From contig OZ245829.1 of the NCBI GenBank assembly GCA_965228625.1, positions 1,054,001 to 1,118,000 on the forward strand: a stretch of 64,000 bases of DNA, given 5' to 3'. A program made the translations under genes and the position numbers. Positions 28,969-38,006 of this stretch are shown piece by piece. Source of the stretch: UBA2767 sp965228625. GTDB lineage: Bacteria; Pseudomonadota; Alphaproteobacteria; Rhizobiales; Methyloligellaceae. The notes beneath the pieces were generated by a model. That model had not been told where the DNA came from, did not search any database, and saw only the letters and a list, made by a program, of their open reading frames with translations. Every line of letters starts with the position of its first letter. Position 1 is the stretch's first letter.

Positions 28969-29631
28969 ATGTCCAGCACGACGGACGATGTCGTCCAGGC
29001 GCTGCTCTCCAGCTTTGATCAGGGTGCGCAACACGAGGCGCCGTATCGCCACTGGTTCCTGAGCGATTGTCTGCCGGCGGATATCCTCGACGACATCACC
29101 GAGCTGCCGTTGGAGGCGCCCGACCTCGGCGGCGTTTCCGGTAAGCGTGAACTGCATAACGCGACACGCACTTATTTCGATGTCGAGAACCGCAGCCGGT
29201 ATTCAAGCTGCGCAAAGTTCTCCGAAGCGTTTCAGGACAAACGTGTGACAGACGCCGTTGAAAAACGCTTCGGCACCAATCTCGACGGTACGTATCTGCG
29301 TATCGAATATGCGCAGGACACGGGCGGATTCTGGCTCGAACCCCATTCCGACCTTGGCGTGAAGAACTTCACCATGCTTTTGTACCTGTCGAAGGACGAG
29401 GCGCATAAGGATTTGGGCACGGATATCTATGACGCGGAAAAAAACCATGTCGGCCGCTCGCCGTTTGTTCCGGGCAGTGCCCTCGTCTTCGTGCCCGCAG
29501 ACGACACCTTCCACGGATTCGAGCCCCGCACCATCGAAGGTGTGCGCAAATCGCTCATCATCAACTACGTCACCGACGAGTGGCGCGCCCGCGAGCAACT
29601 CGCCTACCCGGAACAGCCGATCGCTGCATAG
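28969..29631 (+). CDS. 2OG-Fe(II) oxygenase-like protein
   Basis: A 220-residue double-stranded beta-helix protein. The iron-binding triad is H-x-D in LEPHSDLGVKNFTMLLYLS and the distal His in TFHGFEPRTIEG, followed by an Arg (VRKSLIINYV) that would bind 2-oxoglutarate. Such enzymes hydroxylate diverse substrates; none can be named. The Shine-Dalgarno GGGAG lies before ATG 28969; an earlier in-frame ATG at 28924 is less well placed. The Sel1 gene follows immediately. Confidence 0.85.
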   Translation: MSSTTDDVVQALLSSFDQGAQHEAPYRHWFLSDCLPADILDDITELPLEAPDLGGVSGKRELHNATRTYFDVENRSRYSSCAKFSEAFQDKRVTDAVEKRFGTNLDGTYLRIEYAQDTGGFWLEPHSDLGVKNFTMLLYLSKDEAHKDLGTDIYDAEKNHVGRSPFVPGSALVFVPADDTFHGFEPRTIEGVRKSLIINYVTDEWRAREQLAYPEQPIAA

Positions 29632-29713
29632 AGCGACGAATCCGAACGTCCTTGTTTTTGCACTGAGCTGTCTGCTCCTGCTTTGCCTGCCGGCGCGACC
29701 CGCCTTGTCGGAC

Positions 29714-30274
29714 ATGGCGGAGGCGATAAACGCATACAAGGCGGGCGACTTCGCGACGGCCGCACGCGAGTTCAAGCACGCCGCGGAAGGTGGCAATGTC
29801 CAGGCGCAGAACAATCTCGGTGCCATGTACGACAAGGGGCTTGGTGTCCCGCGCGACCACGCGGAGGCCGCGAAGTGGTTCCGCGCCGCCGCCAAGAACG
29901 GTCACGCAATGGCGCAAAGCAATCTCGGCATCATGTTCGCGACCGGCCGCGGTCTCGCGCAAGACCATGAGCAAGCCGTCTCCTGGTTTCGCAAGGCCGC
30001 GGCGCAGGGCGTCCTGCTCGCGCAATTCAACATGGGCCTGTCCTATGAGCGCGGAGACGGGGTGGAGCAGGATTTCGCGGAAGCCGCCGACTGGTATCGC
30101 ATGGCCGCGGAAGAGGGCCACGCCAAGTCGCAGAACAATCTCGGCCTCGCCTATGAGAACGGGCGCGGCGTCGCGCAGGACGATGACAAGGCCATCATGT
30201 GGTACCGGAAGGCCGCCACACAGGGTCTGACGATTGCCCAGTCGAACCTGGCGCGGCTCCTGGTCAGCAAGTGA
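29714..30274 (+). CDS. Sel1-repeat protein, probably exported
   Basis: From ATG 29714 the 186-residue product consists of five Sel1-like repeats of 36 residues (NVQAQNNLGAMYDKGLGVPR, AMAQSNLGIMFATGRGLAQD and three more), which form a helical solenoid for protein binding. In-frame and directly upstream (about 29640-29712) lies a signal-peptide-like stretch, LVFALSCLLLLCLPARPALS, but no ATG, GTG or TTG opens it within the gap. The nearest in-frame GTG is at 29540, inside the oxygenase gene. The true start is therefore uncertain: a rare codon, an overlap with the upstream gene, or a lost start. Confidence 0.75.
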   Translation: MAEAINAYKAGDFATAAREFKHAAEGGNVQAQNNLGAMYDKGLGVPRDHAEAAKWFRAAAKNGHAMAQSNLGIMFATGRGLAQDHEQAVSWFRKAAAQGVLLAQFNMGLSYERGDGVEQDFAEAADWYRMAAEEGHAKSQNNLGLAYENGRGVAQDDDKAIMWYRKAATQGLTIAQSNLARLLVSK

Positions 30275-30305
30275 TCCACGCACGCAGCCGGGAGATTGCC
30301 GGCGC

Positions 30306-31529
30306 TCAGGTTGCGTGATCCATCAATTGCTTCTCCGCTTCGAAGATGAAATTCCGGTCTATCGGAACCGCATCGCGTTCGCGGGAGAGCAGAAGCTGGA
30401 ACACCATGTTCGAGCCGTGCAGAAAACCGAGTTCGGCGGCGCCCAGATAGAACTCCCACATACGGCAGAAGCGTTCATCGTAGAGCTCCTTCGCCTTGTC
30501 CCGGTTGGCGGCAAATCGCGCGCGCCATTCGCGCAGCGTGTAATAGTAGTGCAGCCGCAGCACCTCCATGTCCGCGACCCAAAGGCCCTGACGCTCCGTC
30601 GCCGCGAAGGTTTCCGAGAGCGCCGGTACATAACCGCCGGGGAAAATGTACTTGCGGAAGAACGGCCCCGTGGTGCCGGGCTGGGTCATGCGGCCGATCG
30701 AGTGGATAAAGGCGTAGCCGTCGGGTTTGAGCAGATCGCGCACCTTCCCGAAATAGGCGTCGAAATGGCCGATGCCGACATGCTCCATCATGCCGACCGA
30801 CACCACGCGATCGAATTCCCCGTTGAACTCCCGATAGTCCTTCCAGACGAAATCGATCCTCTCCGCGACGCCGGCCTGCTTGGCCCGTTCCTTGGAAATC
30901 GCGATCTGTTCCGGCGACACGTTGAGCGCGGTGACCTGGGCCCCCTGTTGCGCCAGCTTGATGGCGAATGACCCCCAGCCGCTGCCGATCTCGACCACGG
31001 ACATGCCGGGTTTCAGGCGCAGCTTGGCGGTTGCGCGGGTAAGCTTGGCGGCCTGCGCCTGCTCGAGCGTGTCCTCGGGTGAGCGGAAAAAGGCGCAGCT
31101 ATAGTTCAGATCCTTGTCGAGAAACAGCTCGTACAGTTCGGTCGACAGGTCGTAGTGATGCCGCGCCTGGCGTTTCGCTCTCTCGACATCGTTCTGCTGC
31201 TGCCGGCGCCGCATGGCGCGCCAGCCACGCCGTAACGCGCCCTGGACCTTGTGGCTGGCCAGCGGCCCGCGATTGACCGAGAAGAGATAGAGAAGGTCGT
31301 AGCAGTCCGACCCGTCCTCAAACGTCAGTCCGCCATCCATGTAGGCTTCGGCGGCCTGCAGCTCCGGATTGAGAAACAGTTTCCATCGCAGCGCCTTGTC
31401 GTGCAGGCGCATGGTCACGTCGGGACCGTCCTCGCCGCTGCCGAAGCGGTGCGGCGAGCCGTCGACATCGATGACGGTCAATTGTCCTTTGCGGACGAAT
31501 GTCCGGAGCAGGTTGCTGAGCGGCCACAT
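30306..31529 (-). CDS. cyclopropane-fatty-acyl-phospholipid synthase family protein
   Basis: A 407-residue SAM-dependent methyltransferase. SAM motif I is VVEIGSGWGSFA. HHYDLSTELYELFLD, YSCAFF and MMEHVG are the hallmarks of cyclopropane synthases, which methylenate double bonds in membrane phospholipid acyl chains. The extra N-terminal ~100 residues (LFLNPELQAAEAYMDGGLTF) are also typical. No other lipid gene is adjacent. Confidence 0.92.
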   Translation of the reverse strand: MWPLSNLLRTFVRKGQLTVIDVDGSPHRFGSGEDGPDVTMRLHDKALRWKLFLNPELQAAEAYMDGGLTFEDGSDCYDLLYLFSVNRGPLASHKVQGALRRGWRAMRRRQQQNDVERAKRQARHHYDLSTELYELFLDKDLNYSCAFFRSPEDTLEQAQAAKLTRATAKLRLKPGMSVVEIGSGWGSFAIKLAQQGAQVTALNVSPEQIAISKERAKQAGVAERIDFVWKDYREFNGEFDRVVSVGMMEHVGIGHFDAYFGKVRDLLKPDGYAFIHSIGRMTQPGTTGPFFRKYIFPGGYVPALSETFAATERQGLWVADMEVLRLHYYYTLREWRARFAANRDKAKELYDERFCRMWEFYLGAAELGFLHGSNMVFQLLLSRERDAVPIDRNFIFEAEKQLMDHAT

Positions 31530-31612
31530 GGGCCCATGCACCTACAGACCAATCTCTGCCCCGTCAATTGACAGATCGGCCGGAAGACCGCGACGGATGA
31601 CGGATGCAGCCG

Positions 31613-34027
31613 CTATCGCACGAACCTGGCCGCCTTCAGAATGGCGTCGGCGTTCAGGCCGTGATGCGCGTAGAGCTCGTCGATCGATCCGGACTGGCCG
31701 AAATGTTCGACACCCAGCGCCCTCACCTTGTGGCCGTTGACCGCGCCGAGCCACGACAGCGTCTCGGGGTGACCGTCCACCAGCGTGATGATATCGGCGT
31801 TGCGCGAGGCCTTCCCGAGCAAACGCTCGACATGACTTTCAACGCCCTGTTCGCCGCGCTCGCGCGCACGGCTGGCGGCGTGCCAGCCGGCTGACAGCCG
31901 GTCGGCCGAAGTGATGGCCAGGACGCCGAGGCCGCGGTGCCTTTCCGCCAACAGGCCGGCCGCCAGAACCGCTTCCTGCACAACGGCTCCGGTGTAGGCC
32001 AGGACAAGGTTCGTTCCCGGCTCCGGCTCACGTAGCCAGTATCCACCCTGTATGATCGCCGCTTCCAGCTCAGCCGTCATGGGACGCGCAGGCTGCTCCA
32101 CGGGCCGCGTCGACAGTCTGAGGTAGACCGAACCGCCCTTCTCGTCGCGCAGCCAGCCGGCGCGGGCTTCGACGTCCGGATCCTCCGACTTTTCGCCCTC
32201 GCGCTGCATATAGTCGAACGTCCATCGCATGATCACTGAAAGCTCATCGAGGAAGGCCGGCTCGAACGACGCCAGACCGTCCTGCGCCATGCCGATGAGC
32301 GGTGTCGAGATCGATTGATGCGCGCCGCCCTCCGGCGCAAGGGTGATGCCGCTCGGTGTGGCGACCAGGAGGAATCGCGCGTCCTGGTAGCACGCATAGT
32401 TCAGCGCATCGAGGCCACGCTGGATAAAGGGATCGTACAAAGTGCCGATCGGGATCAGGCGCTCGCCGAACAGCGAATGGGATAATCCGGCCGCCGCGAG
32501 CATGAGGAACAGGTTGTTCTCGGCAATGCCGAGCTCGATGTGCTGGCCGTTCGGACCCTTCTCCCAGCGCTGCGGGCTCATCAGGCCACGGTCCTGAAAG
32601 ATATCGGGCTCCGCTTCGTGGCCGAACAGGCCGCGCCGGTTGACCCACGGCCCGAGATTCGTCGAGACGGTCACGTCCGGCGACGTGGTCACGATGCGCC
32701 GGGCAAGCTCGCTCTCGCCGCGGGCAATGTCCGCCAGGATGCGGCCGAAACCCTCCTGCGTCGACGCGGCGCCCTTCGCGGCCGGTGTCTCAATGGCATC
32801 GATCGGAATGCGCGCCGCCTTGAGGCGGCGCGTGCCCTTCCGCGCAAACGGGACCGTGTCCAGGAACGCGCGCAGTGTCGCGGCATCGTGTTCCAGTCCG
32901 GCGAACCGCTCCCACTCCTCGCCCGGCGCGATGCCGTTGGCGTCACGGAAGCTATCCATCTGCGGCGCGTTCATCAGGCCGGCGTGGTTGTCCTTGTGTC
33001 CCTGAAACGGGAGCCCCAGCCCCTTGATCGTATAGGCGATGAAGCAGACCGGCCGGTCGTCGGGCGCGGCGTCGAACGCCTCGATCAGGCTGGGAAGGTC
33101 GTGACCGCCCAGATTGGTCATCAGCTCGGCGAGGTCGTCGTCCGAATAGCGCGCGACAATCGCCAGCGTGTCAGGCGCATCCGAGAGGTCCGCCTCGAGC
33201 TGACCGCGCCATGCCGCCCCGCCCTGGAAGGCAAGCGCGGAATAGAGCGTGTTGGGGCAGGAGTCGATCCAGTCCCGGAGGCGCGCGCCGCCCGGTTCGG
33301 CGAAAACCGACTGCAGCGCGTGGCCGTATTTCAGCGTGACCACATGCCAGCCCATGGTCTCGAACAGACCGACGACCTTGTGGAACAGGCGGTCGGATAC
33401 GACCGCATCGAGGCTCTGCCGATTGTAGTCGATGATCCACCAGCAATTGTGCAGGCCGTGTTTCCAGCACTCGAGCAGACACTCGTAGATATTGCCTTCG
33501 TCCAGCTCCGCGTCGCCGACAACAGCAACCATCCGCCCCTCGGGCCAGTCCTGACCCAATCCCTTGGCGCGAACATAGTCCTGGATAAGGCTGGCGAAGG
33601 CCGTCATGGCGACGCCGAGCCCGACCGAACCGGTGGAGAAATCGACGTCGGCCGTGTCCTTCGTGCGCGAAGGATAGGACTGAACGCCGCCGAACGCGCG
33701 GAAGTCCCGCAGCTTCTCCAGCGACTGGTTGCCCAGCAGGTACTGTATGGCGTGGAAGATCGGGCTCGCATGCGGCTTGACCGCGACCCGGTCCTGCGGC
33801 CGCAGGGCGTGCAGATAGAGCGCCGTCATTATGGACGCGCAGGACGCGGACGAGGCCTGATGGCCGCCGACCTTCAGGCCGTCCGTGCTCTCCCGCAGAT
33901 GATTGGCGTTGTGAATCATCCATGTCGAGAGCCACAGGATCTTGCGCTGCAGATCACGCAGCACCGCAAGCTTGTCCGGCGCGATCGTTTGCGTCTGAAC
34001 GGGTTCAATGATCTGCGGCGCGGTCAT
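31613..34027 (-). CDS. homodimeric-type 2-oxoacid dehydrogenase E1 / transketolase-like (MdeB-like)
   Basis: An 804-residue ThDP enzyme related to AceE and to MdeB (2-ketobutyrate dehydrogenase E1 of methionine catabolism). The first domain has GGHQASSAS, FSTGSVGLGVAMTAFA and the ThDP/Mg motif VVGDAELDEGN...N; the middle domain carries the catalytic Glu in IELGIAENNLFLML. ATG 34027 was chosen over upstream in-frame codons. No E2 or E3 gene is adjacent, so E1 must borrow these from elsewhere. A divergent Lrp regulator starts 186 bp away, the same pairing known for mdeR-mdeB, but no methionine gamma-lyase gene is nearby. Substrate is inferred. Confidence 0.85.
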   Translation of the reverse strand: MTAPQIIEPVQTQTIAPDKLAVLRDLQRKILWLSTWMIHNANHLRESTDGLKVGGHQASSASCASIMTALYLHALRPQDRVAVKPHASPIFHAIQYLLGNQSLEKLRDFRAFGGVQSYPSRTKDTADVDFSTGSVGLGVAMTAFASLIQDYVRAKGLGQDWPEGRMVAVVGDAELDEGNIYECLLECWKHGLHNCWWIIDYNRQSLDAVVSDRLFHKVVGLFETMGWHVVTLKYGHALQSVFAEPGGARLRDWIDSCPNTLYSALAFQGGAAWRGQLEADLSDAPDTLAIVARYSDDDLAELMTNLGGHDLPSLIEAFDAAPDDRPVCFIAYTIKGLGLPFQGHKDNHAGLMNAPQMDSFRDANGIAPGEEWERFAGLEHDAATLRAFLDTVPFARKGTRRLKAARIPIDAIETPAAKGAASTQEGFGRILADIARGESELARRIVTTSPDVTVSTNLGPWVNRRGLFGHEAEPDIFQDRGLMSPQRWEKGPNGQHIELGIAENNLFLMLAAAGLSHSLFGERLIPIGTLYDPFIQRGLDALNYACYQDARFLLVATPSGITLAPEGGAHQSISTPLIGMAQDGLASFEPAFLDELSVIMRWTFDYMQREGEKSEDPDVEARAGWLRDEKGGSVYLRLSTRPVEQPARPMTAELEAAIIQGGYWLREPEPGTNLVLAYTGAVVQEAVLAAGLLAERHRGLGVLAITSADRLSAGWHAASRARERGEQGVESHVERLLGKASRNADIITLVDGHPETLSWLGAVNGHKVRALGVEHFGQSGSIDELYAHHGLNADAILKAARFVR

Positions 34028-34213
34028 CGCTCTTCTGGCCTCCGGAACGGCGGGCATATGCCCGCACGGATTGTCTCGGGCACGCGACTCGCGTGCCCCT
34101 GGCACATAATATATGCGGGGCGCTGGTCAATCTTTCCAAATATTGCTAACAATCCACATGAATTTGGCATTATTCACCGTTTCTGCCTGGCATTTTGTGG
34201 GAAGTAACCAAAA

Positions 34214-34678
34214 ATGAAACTCGATGCGATCGACCGGCGGCTGCTCACGGTCCTGCAGCAAAACGGCCGGATTCCCGTTACCGACCTTGCCGACAAGGTC
34301 GGATTGACGACGAGCCCGTGCCTGCGGCGGCTAAAGAACCTCGAACGGTCGGGCATCATCAGGGGATATGGGGCGCAAGTGGCCCAGGAAAAGGTCGGAC
34401 TTCCGGTCAGCGTGTTCATTTCCATCAAACTGGAACGCCAGCGCGAAGAGGCGCTCGAGAAGTTTGAGAACGCGATACGGAAATGCCCTGAAGTCGTGGA
34501 ATGTTACCTGATGACCGGCACGCGGGACTACCTGCTGCGCGTCGTGGCCAGCGACCTTGCCGACTATGAGCGGTTTCTCAAGGACACCCTCACCCGGATC
34601 GACGGTGTTGCCAGCATCGAGTCGAGTTTCGCCCTCGCCCAGGTCAAGCACTCGAACGCCCTGCCCATATCCGACTGA
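34214..34678 (+). CDS. Lrp/AsnC-family regulator
   Basis: The 154-residue protein has an N-terminal helix-turn-helix (LDAIDRRLLTVLQQNGRIPV, DLADKVGLTTSPCLRRLKNL) and a C-terminal RAM domain for amino-acid binding (VVECYLMTGTRDYLLRVVAS). It is divergent from the MdeB-like E1 gene and very likely controls it from the AT-rich 186-bp spacer. Confidence 0.93.
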   Translation: MKLDAIDRRLLTVLQQNGRIPVTDLADKVGLTTSPCLRRLKNLERSGIIRGYGAQVAQEKVGLPVSVFISIKLERQREEALEKFENAIRKCPEVVECYLMTGTRDYLLRVVASDLADYERFLKDTLTRIDGVASIESSFALAQVKHSNALPISD

Positions 34679-34792
34679 CCGCGGCCGAGCCGCCCCCATC
34701 TCAGACGCCCCCTTGCGCCCCGGTCACAATCCGATAGAACGCTTGCCTGTAATTCTCGCTGACAAAGCAATCATGAAAAGAGGGAACGGGCG

Positions 34793-35665
34793 ATGAGCAA
34801 GGTGGCTTGGATTGGTCTTGGCGTCATGGGCTATCCGATGGCGGGGCACATTCGCGAGAAAGGCGGCCACGATCTGACCGTGTACAACCGCACGTCGGAG
34901 AAAGCGCAAAAGTGGACCGACCAGTACGGCGGAGAGACCGCGGCGACGCCGGCCGAAGCCGCGCAAGATGCGGACTTCGTGTTCGTGTGCGTCGGCAACG
35001 ACGACGACTTGCGCGAAGTGACCCTTGGACCGGACGGCGCCTTCGGCGCGCTCAAGGAAGGTGCCGTTGTCGTCGACAACACGACCGCGTCCGCGACAAT
35101 GGCGCGCGAACTTTACGACACGGCCAAGGATCGGCGCGCAGGCTTCCTCGATGCGCCGGTCTCCGGCGGACAGGCGGGGGCCGAGAACGGCGTGCTCACG
35201 GTGATGGTCGGCGGAGATGAAGATATCTACGCGAAGGCGGAGCCTGTGATCCAGTGCTTCGCGCGCGCCGTCAATCTGATGGGCCCGGCCGGGTCGGGCC
35301 AGCTTACGAAAATGGTCAACCAGATCTGCTGCGTCGGCGTCATCCAGGGCCTCGCGGAAGGATTGCACTTCGCCAAACAGGCCGGCCTCGACATCCCCAA
35401 GGCGATGGACACGATCAGCAAGGGCGCGGCCCAGTCCTGGCAGATGGAGAACCGCTGGGAGACGATGGTCAAAGGCGAGTTCGATTACGGTTTCGCCGTC
35501 GACTGGATGCGCAAGGATCTGTCCATCTGCATGGATGAAGCCCGCCGCAACGGCGCCAGCCTGCCCGTTACGGCGATGATCGAGCAGTTCTTTTCCGAGA
35601 TCCAGCGCGCCGGCGGCAACCGTTGGGACAGCTCAAGCCTCATCACCCTGCTTGAGCGCTCCTGA
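34793..35665 (+). CDS. 3-hydroxyisobutyrate dehydrogenase-family oxidoreductase
   Basis: A 290-residue NAD(P)-dependent beta-hydroxyacid dehydrogenase. The Rossmann motif is WIGLGVMGYPMAGHI, substrate-binding loop DAPVSGGQAGAENG, and the catalytic Lys lies in GSGQLTKMVNQ. The hydroxyacid substrate (3-hydroxyisobutyrate, glycerate, succinic-semialdehyde type) is not determined. A thioesterase gene begins 3 nt after its stop, so the two are an operon. Confidence 0.92.
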   Translation: MSKVAWIGLGVMGYPMAGHIREKGGHDLTVYNRTSEKAQKWTDQYGGETAATPAEAAQDADFVFVCVGNDDDLREVTLGPDGAFGALKEGAVVVDNTTASATMARELYDTAKDRRAGFLDAPVSGGQAGAENGVLTVMVGGDEDIYAKAEPVIQCFARAVNLMGPAGSGQLTKMVNQICCVGVIQGLAEGLHFAKQAGLDIPKAMDTISKGAAQSWQMENRWETMVKGEFDYGFAVDWMRKDLSICMDEARRNGASLPVTAMIEQFFSEIQRAGGNRWDSSSLITLLERS

Positions 35666-35668
35666 TCC

Positions 35669-36109
35669 ATGAGCGGTTCCAAGTCAGATGAGGCGCTGGC
35701 CCTCGCGGAGCAGGTCGGCCACAACATGATGGACAAGAGCCCCGTGCTGCATCACTGGGGCATCGAGCTTGTCGCGATCCGACCCGGCGCGGCCACCATG
35801 CGCATGGAAATCCGCGACGACATGGCCAACCTGCACCGGCAGTGCCATGGCGGCGTCCTCTTCACCATGGCCGACGCCTGCTTCGGCTTCTCCAGCAACG
35901 CCTACAATGACCGCGCGGTTGCCGCTTCCTGCGATATCCGGTTTCTGAAGCCCGCCGAGATCGGCGACGTGGTCACCGCAACAACCTCCGAGATCTGGCG
36001 CCGTGGCCGCAGCGGGCTCTACGACGTCACCCTGACCAACCAGGACGGCGAGAAGATCGCGGTGATGCGCGGCCATTCCCGCCTGACCAGAGGCAAACAC
36101 ATCGAGTGA
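35669..36109 (+). CDS. PaaI-family hotdog thioesterase
   Basis: A 146-residue single hotdog domain. HRQCHGGVLFTMADACFGF is the family's H-G-G-x4-D-type catalytic motif; the C-terminal IAVMRGHSRLTRG is also typical. It hydrolyses acyl-CoAs, often phenylacetate-pathway or hydroxyphenylacetyl thioesters, but no paa gene is adjacent. It is coupled to the upstream dehydrogenase. Confidence 0.92.
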   Translation: MSGSKSDEALALAEQVGHNMMDKSPVLHHWGIELVAIRPGAATMRMEIRDDMANLHRQCHGGVLFTMADACFGFSSNAYNDRAVAASCDIRFLKPAEIGDVVTATTSEIWRRGRSGLYDVTLTNQDGEKIAVMRGHSRLTRGKHIE

Positions 36110-36127
36110 CCCGCAGCCATTGGAACG

Positions 36128-36610
36128 CTAACCCGAGCCCTTCTCCTCGCTCGCATATTCGAGCGGCAACTCGGTTGTGAACTTGATCTGTTCCATGGCG
36201 AAGCTCGAGCTCACATCGCTGAGTTCGATGCTGGCAATCAGCTTCTTGTAGAACTTGTCGTAGTGCTCGATATCGGGCACCACCACGCGCAGGAGGTAAT
36301 CGACCTGGCCGCTCATGCGGTAGAATTCCACGACCTCCGGAAACTCCTGAATGGCTTCGTGAAAGCGGTCGAGCCAGCTCTGCTCGTGCTGGCTGGTGGA
36401 GATGGATACGAAGACCGTGACACCGGCCCTGACCTTCCTCGGATCCAGCAAGGCGACGCGGCGCTGAATTATGCCCTTCTCTTCCATTTTCTGAATGCGC
36501 CGCCAGCACGGGGTGGTCGAAAGGCCGACCTGACGGCCGATTTCCGCGACGGGCATCGTGCAGTCCTTTTGCAAGATGGCGAGGATGTTGCGGTCCATCT
36601 TGTCGAGCAT
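36128..36610 (-). CDS. Lrp/AsnC-family regulator
   Basis: A 160-residue protein with helix-turn-helix (MDRNILAILQKDCTMPVAEI, VGLSTTPCWRRIQKMEE) and RAM domain (EFYRMSGQVDYLLRVVVPDI). Start ATG 36610 follows GGAGGAG. It converges on the thioesterase gene and is a paralogue of the regulator at 34214-34678. Target unknown; it may regulate itself or a distant gene. Confidence 0.93.
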   Translation of the reverse strand: MLDKMDRNILAILQKDCTMPVAEIGRQVGLSTTPCWRRIQKMEEKGIIQRRVALLDPRKVRAGVTVFVSISTSQHEQSWLDRFHEAIQEFPEVVEFYRMSGQVDYLLRVVVPDIEHYDKFYKKLIASIELSDVSSSFAMEQIKFTTELPLEYASEEKGSG

Positions 36611-36735
36611 GGGCTCCTCCAATTGTGAAATTTTGTTTCCTTGCAGGCGGCAGGTGGCAATTATTTTGCGCCTATGTCATTCAACGTGGCGCATATTAGG
36701 TATTTGTTCCAAGACTGTCATCTGTCGAAAAGGCT

Positions 36736-37350
36736 CTAGAGCCGCGACCGAACGGCCTGCTTCACCGCCGGCAGAACGCGGCTCTCAAACCACGGGTTCT
36801 TCTTCAGCCAGGCATTGTTGCGCCAGGATGGATGCGGCAGCGGAACGCACGCCGGCCGGTCCCGGGTGATGCTCTTTGGATCCCACGCCTTGACCGTTTC
36901 GGTCAGGGTCGCACCGCGCGCGGTGCCCAGGTGCCAGGATTGCGCGTAGCTCCCGACAAGCAGGATCAGCTCGAACTGGGGCAGCCGCTCGAACAGGCGC
37001 GCACGCCAGACTTTCGCACACTCCTTGCGCGGCGGAAGATCGCCGCCTTTCGCATCCAGTCCCGGGAAACAGAAACCCATTGGGATGATGGCAATGCGCG
37101 ACGCGTCGTAGAACTCTTCGCTGGTGACGCCCATCCAGTCCCGCAAGCGGTCGCCCGAGGGGTCGGTAAAGGGAACGCCAGATGCGTGCACGCGTGTGCC
37201 GGGGGCCTGACCGCAAATGCAGATGCGCGCGGTCGCGCTGATCTGGAACACCGGGCGCGGCTCGTGCGGCAACGGCTTTCCGTCCGGCGTCTCCAGGCAA
37301 TGCCGGCACTTGCGGATATCCTCGAGTAACGACGAAAGATCTCGGTCCAT
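36736..37350 (-). CDS. uracil-DNA glycosylase family protein
   Basis: The 204-residue protein has the UDG-fold motifs ICGQAPGTRVHASGVPF (motif 1) and LPHPSWRNNAW (motif 2), with LILLVGSYAQSWHL between. A Cys pair near the start (CRHC) could suggest a metal site but the full family-4 Fe-S set is not evident. It probably excises damaged bases, though some relatives act otherwise. It is 12 nt after a GST gene, likely one operon. Confidence 0.85.
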   Translation of the reverse strand: MDRDLSSLLEDIRKCRHCLETPDGKPLPHEPRPVFQISATARICICGQAPGTRVHASGVPFTDPSGDRLRDWMGVTSEEFYDASRIAIIPMGFCFPGLDAKGGDLPPRKECAKVWRARLFERLPQFELILLVGSYAQSWHLGTARGATLTETVKAWDPKSITRDRPACVPLPHPSWRNNAWLKKNPWFESRVLPAVKQAVRSRL

Positions 37351-37362
37351 CACACTGTTAGA

Positions 37363-37974
37363 TCACGCTTTTGCGCTGGGGCGTGAAGCAACGGACGCAT
37401 GCCAGCGGTCGAGGTTCGGCAGGTCGTCCGGCCTCGGTATCCGCGCCGGCTTCATGAAATCCACGGCAACCAGCGCGGTGATGTCGGCCATCGTGAATGC
37501 GTCACCGGCAATGAACTCCCGGTCCACAAGCTCCTTGTCCAGGATCGACAACATGGTCAGAACGCGCGGCCGGTTCACCTCTCCCCAGGCTGCAACCTGC
37601 GGTTTTTCCATCTCGGCCATCGCCGGGTGGAGATGACGAAACGTCTGCGCAATCGGAAACATCAGGTTGAGCTCCATCCGGCGCTGCCACATCTCGACCA
37701 TAGCGCGATCCAGCGCATCCGTGCCGAGGAGCGCCGGTTCCGGCTGCAGCTCCTCGAAATAGCGGCAGATGGCCAGGGATTCGCTGATGGTCGTCCCGTC
37801 ATCGAGCACCAGAACCGGAACACGCTGCAGCGGATTGAGCGCGGCAAAGTCGGGCGTCTTGTGGTCGGAGGCATTGATGTCGATCTGTTCGTAATCGATC
37901 TGGATGCCCTTCTCGGCAAGAAAGATCCGAACACGGCGTGGATTGGGTGCGCGTCCGTCCTCGACAATCTTCAT
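37363..37974 (-). CDS. glutathione S-transferase family protein
   Basis: A 203-residue GST with thioredoxin-like domain (APNPRRVRIFLAEKGIQIDY, LQRVPVLVLDDGTTISESLA) and helical C-terminal domain (FTMADITALVAVDF). The AGGGAG ribosome site precedes ATG 37974. Different class from the GST at 26678-27310: no STPNG motif. First gene of a pair with the UDG-like gene. Confidence 0.92.
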   Translation of the reverse strand: MKIVEDGRAPNPRRVRIFLAEKGIQIDYEQIDINASDHKTPDFAALNPLQRVPVLVLDDGTTISESLAICRYFEELQPEPALLGTDALDRAMVEMWQRRMELNLMFPIAQTFRHLHPAMAEMEKPQVAAWGEVNRPRVLTMLSILDKELVDREFIAGDAFTMADITALVAVDFMKPARIPRPDDLPNLDRWHASVASRPSAKA

Positions 37975-38006
37975 GTGCTCAGCTCCCTTGAATCTATGTC
38001 AGCCGC

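Noticed and set aside
32540..34207. A 555-codon plus-strand frame
   Set aside because: Antisense to the MdeB-like E1 gene; no domain-like sequence.
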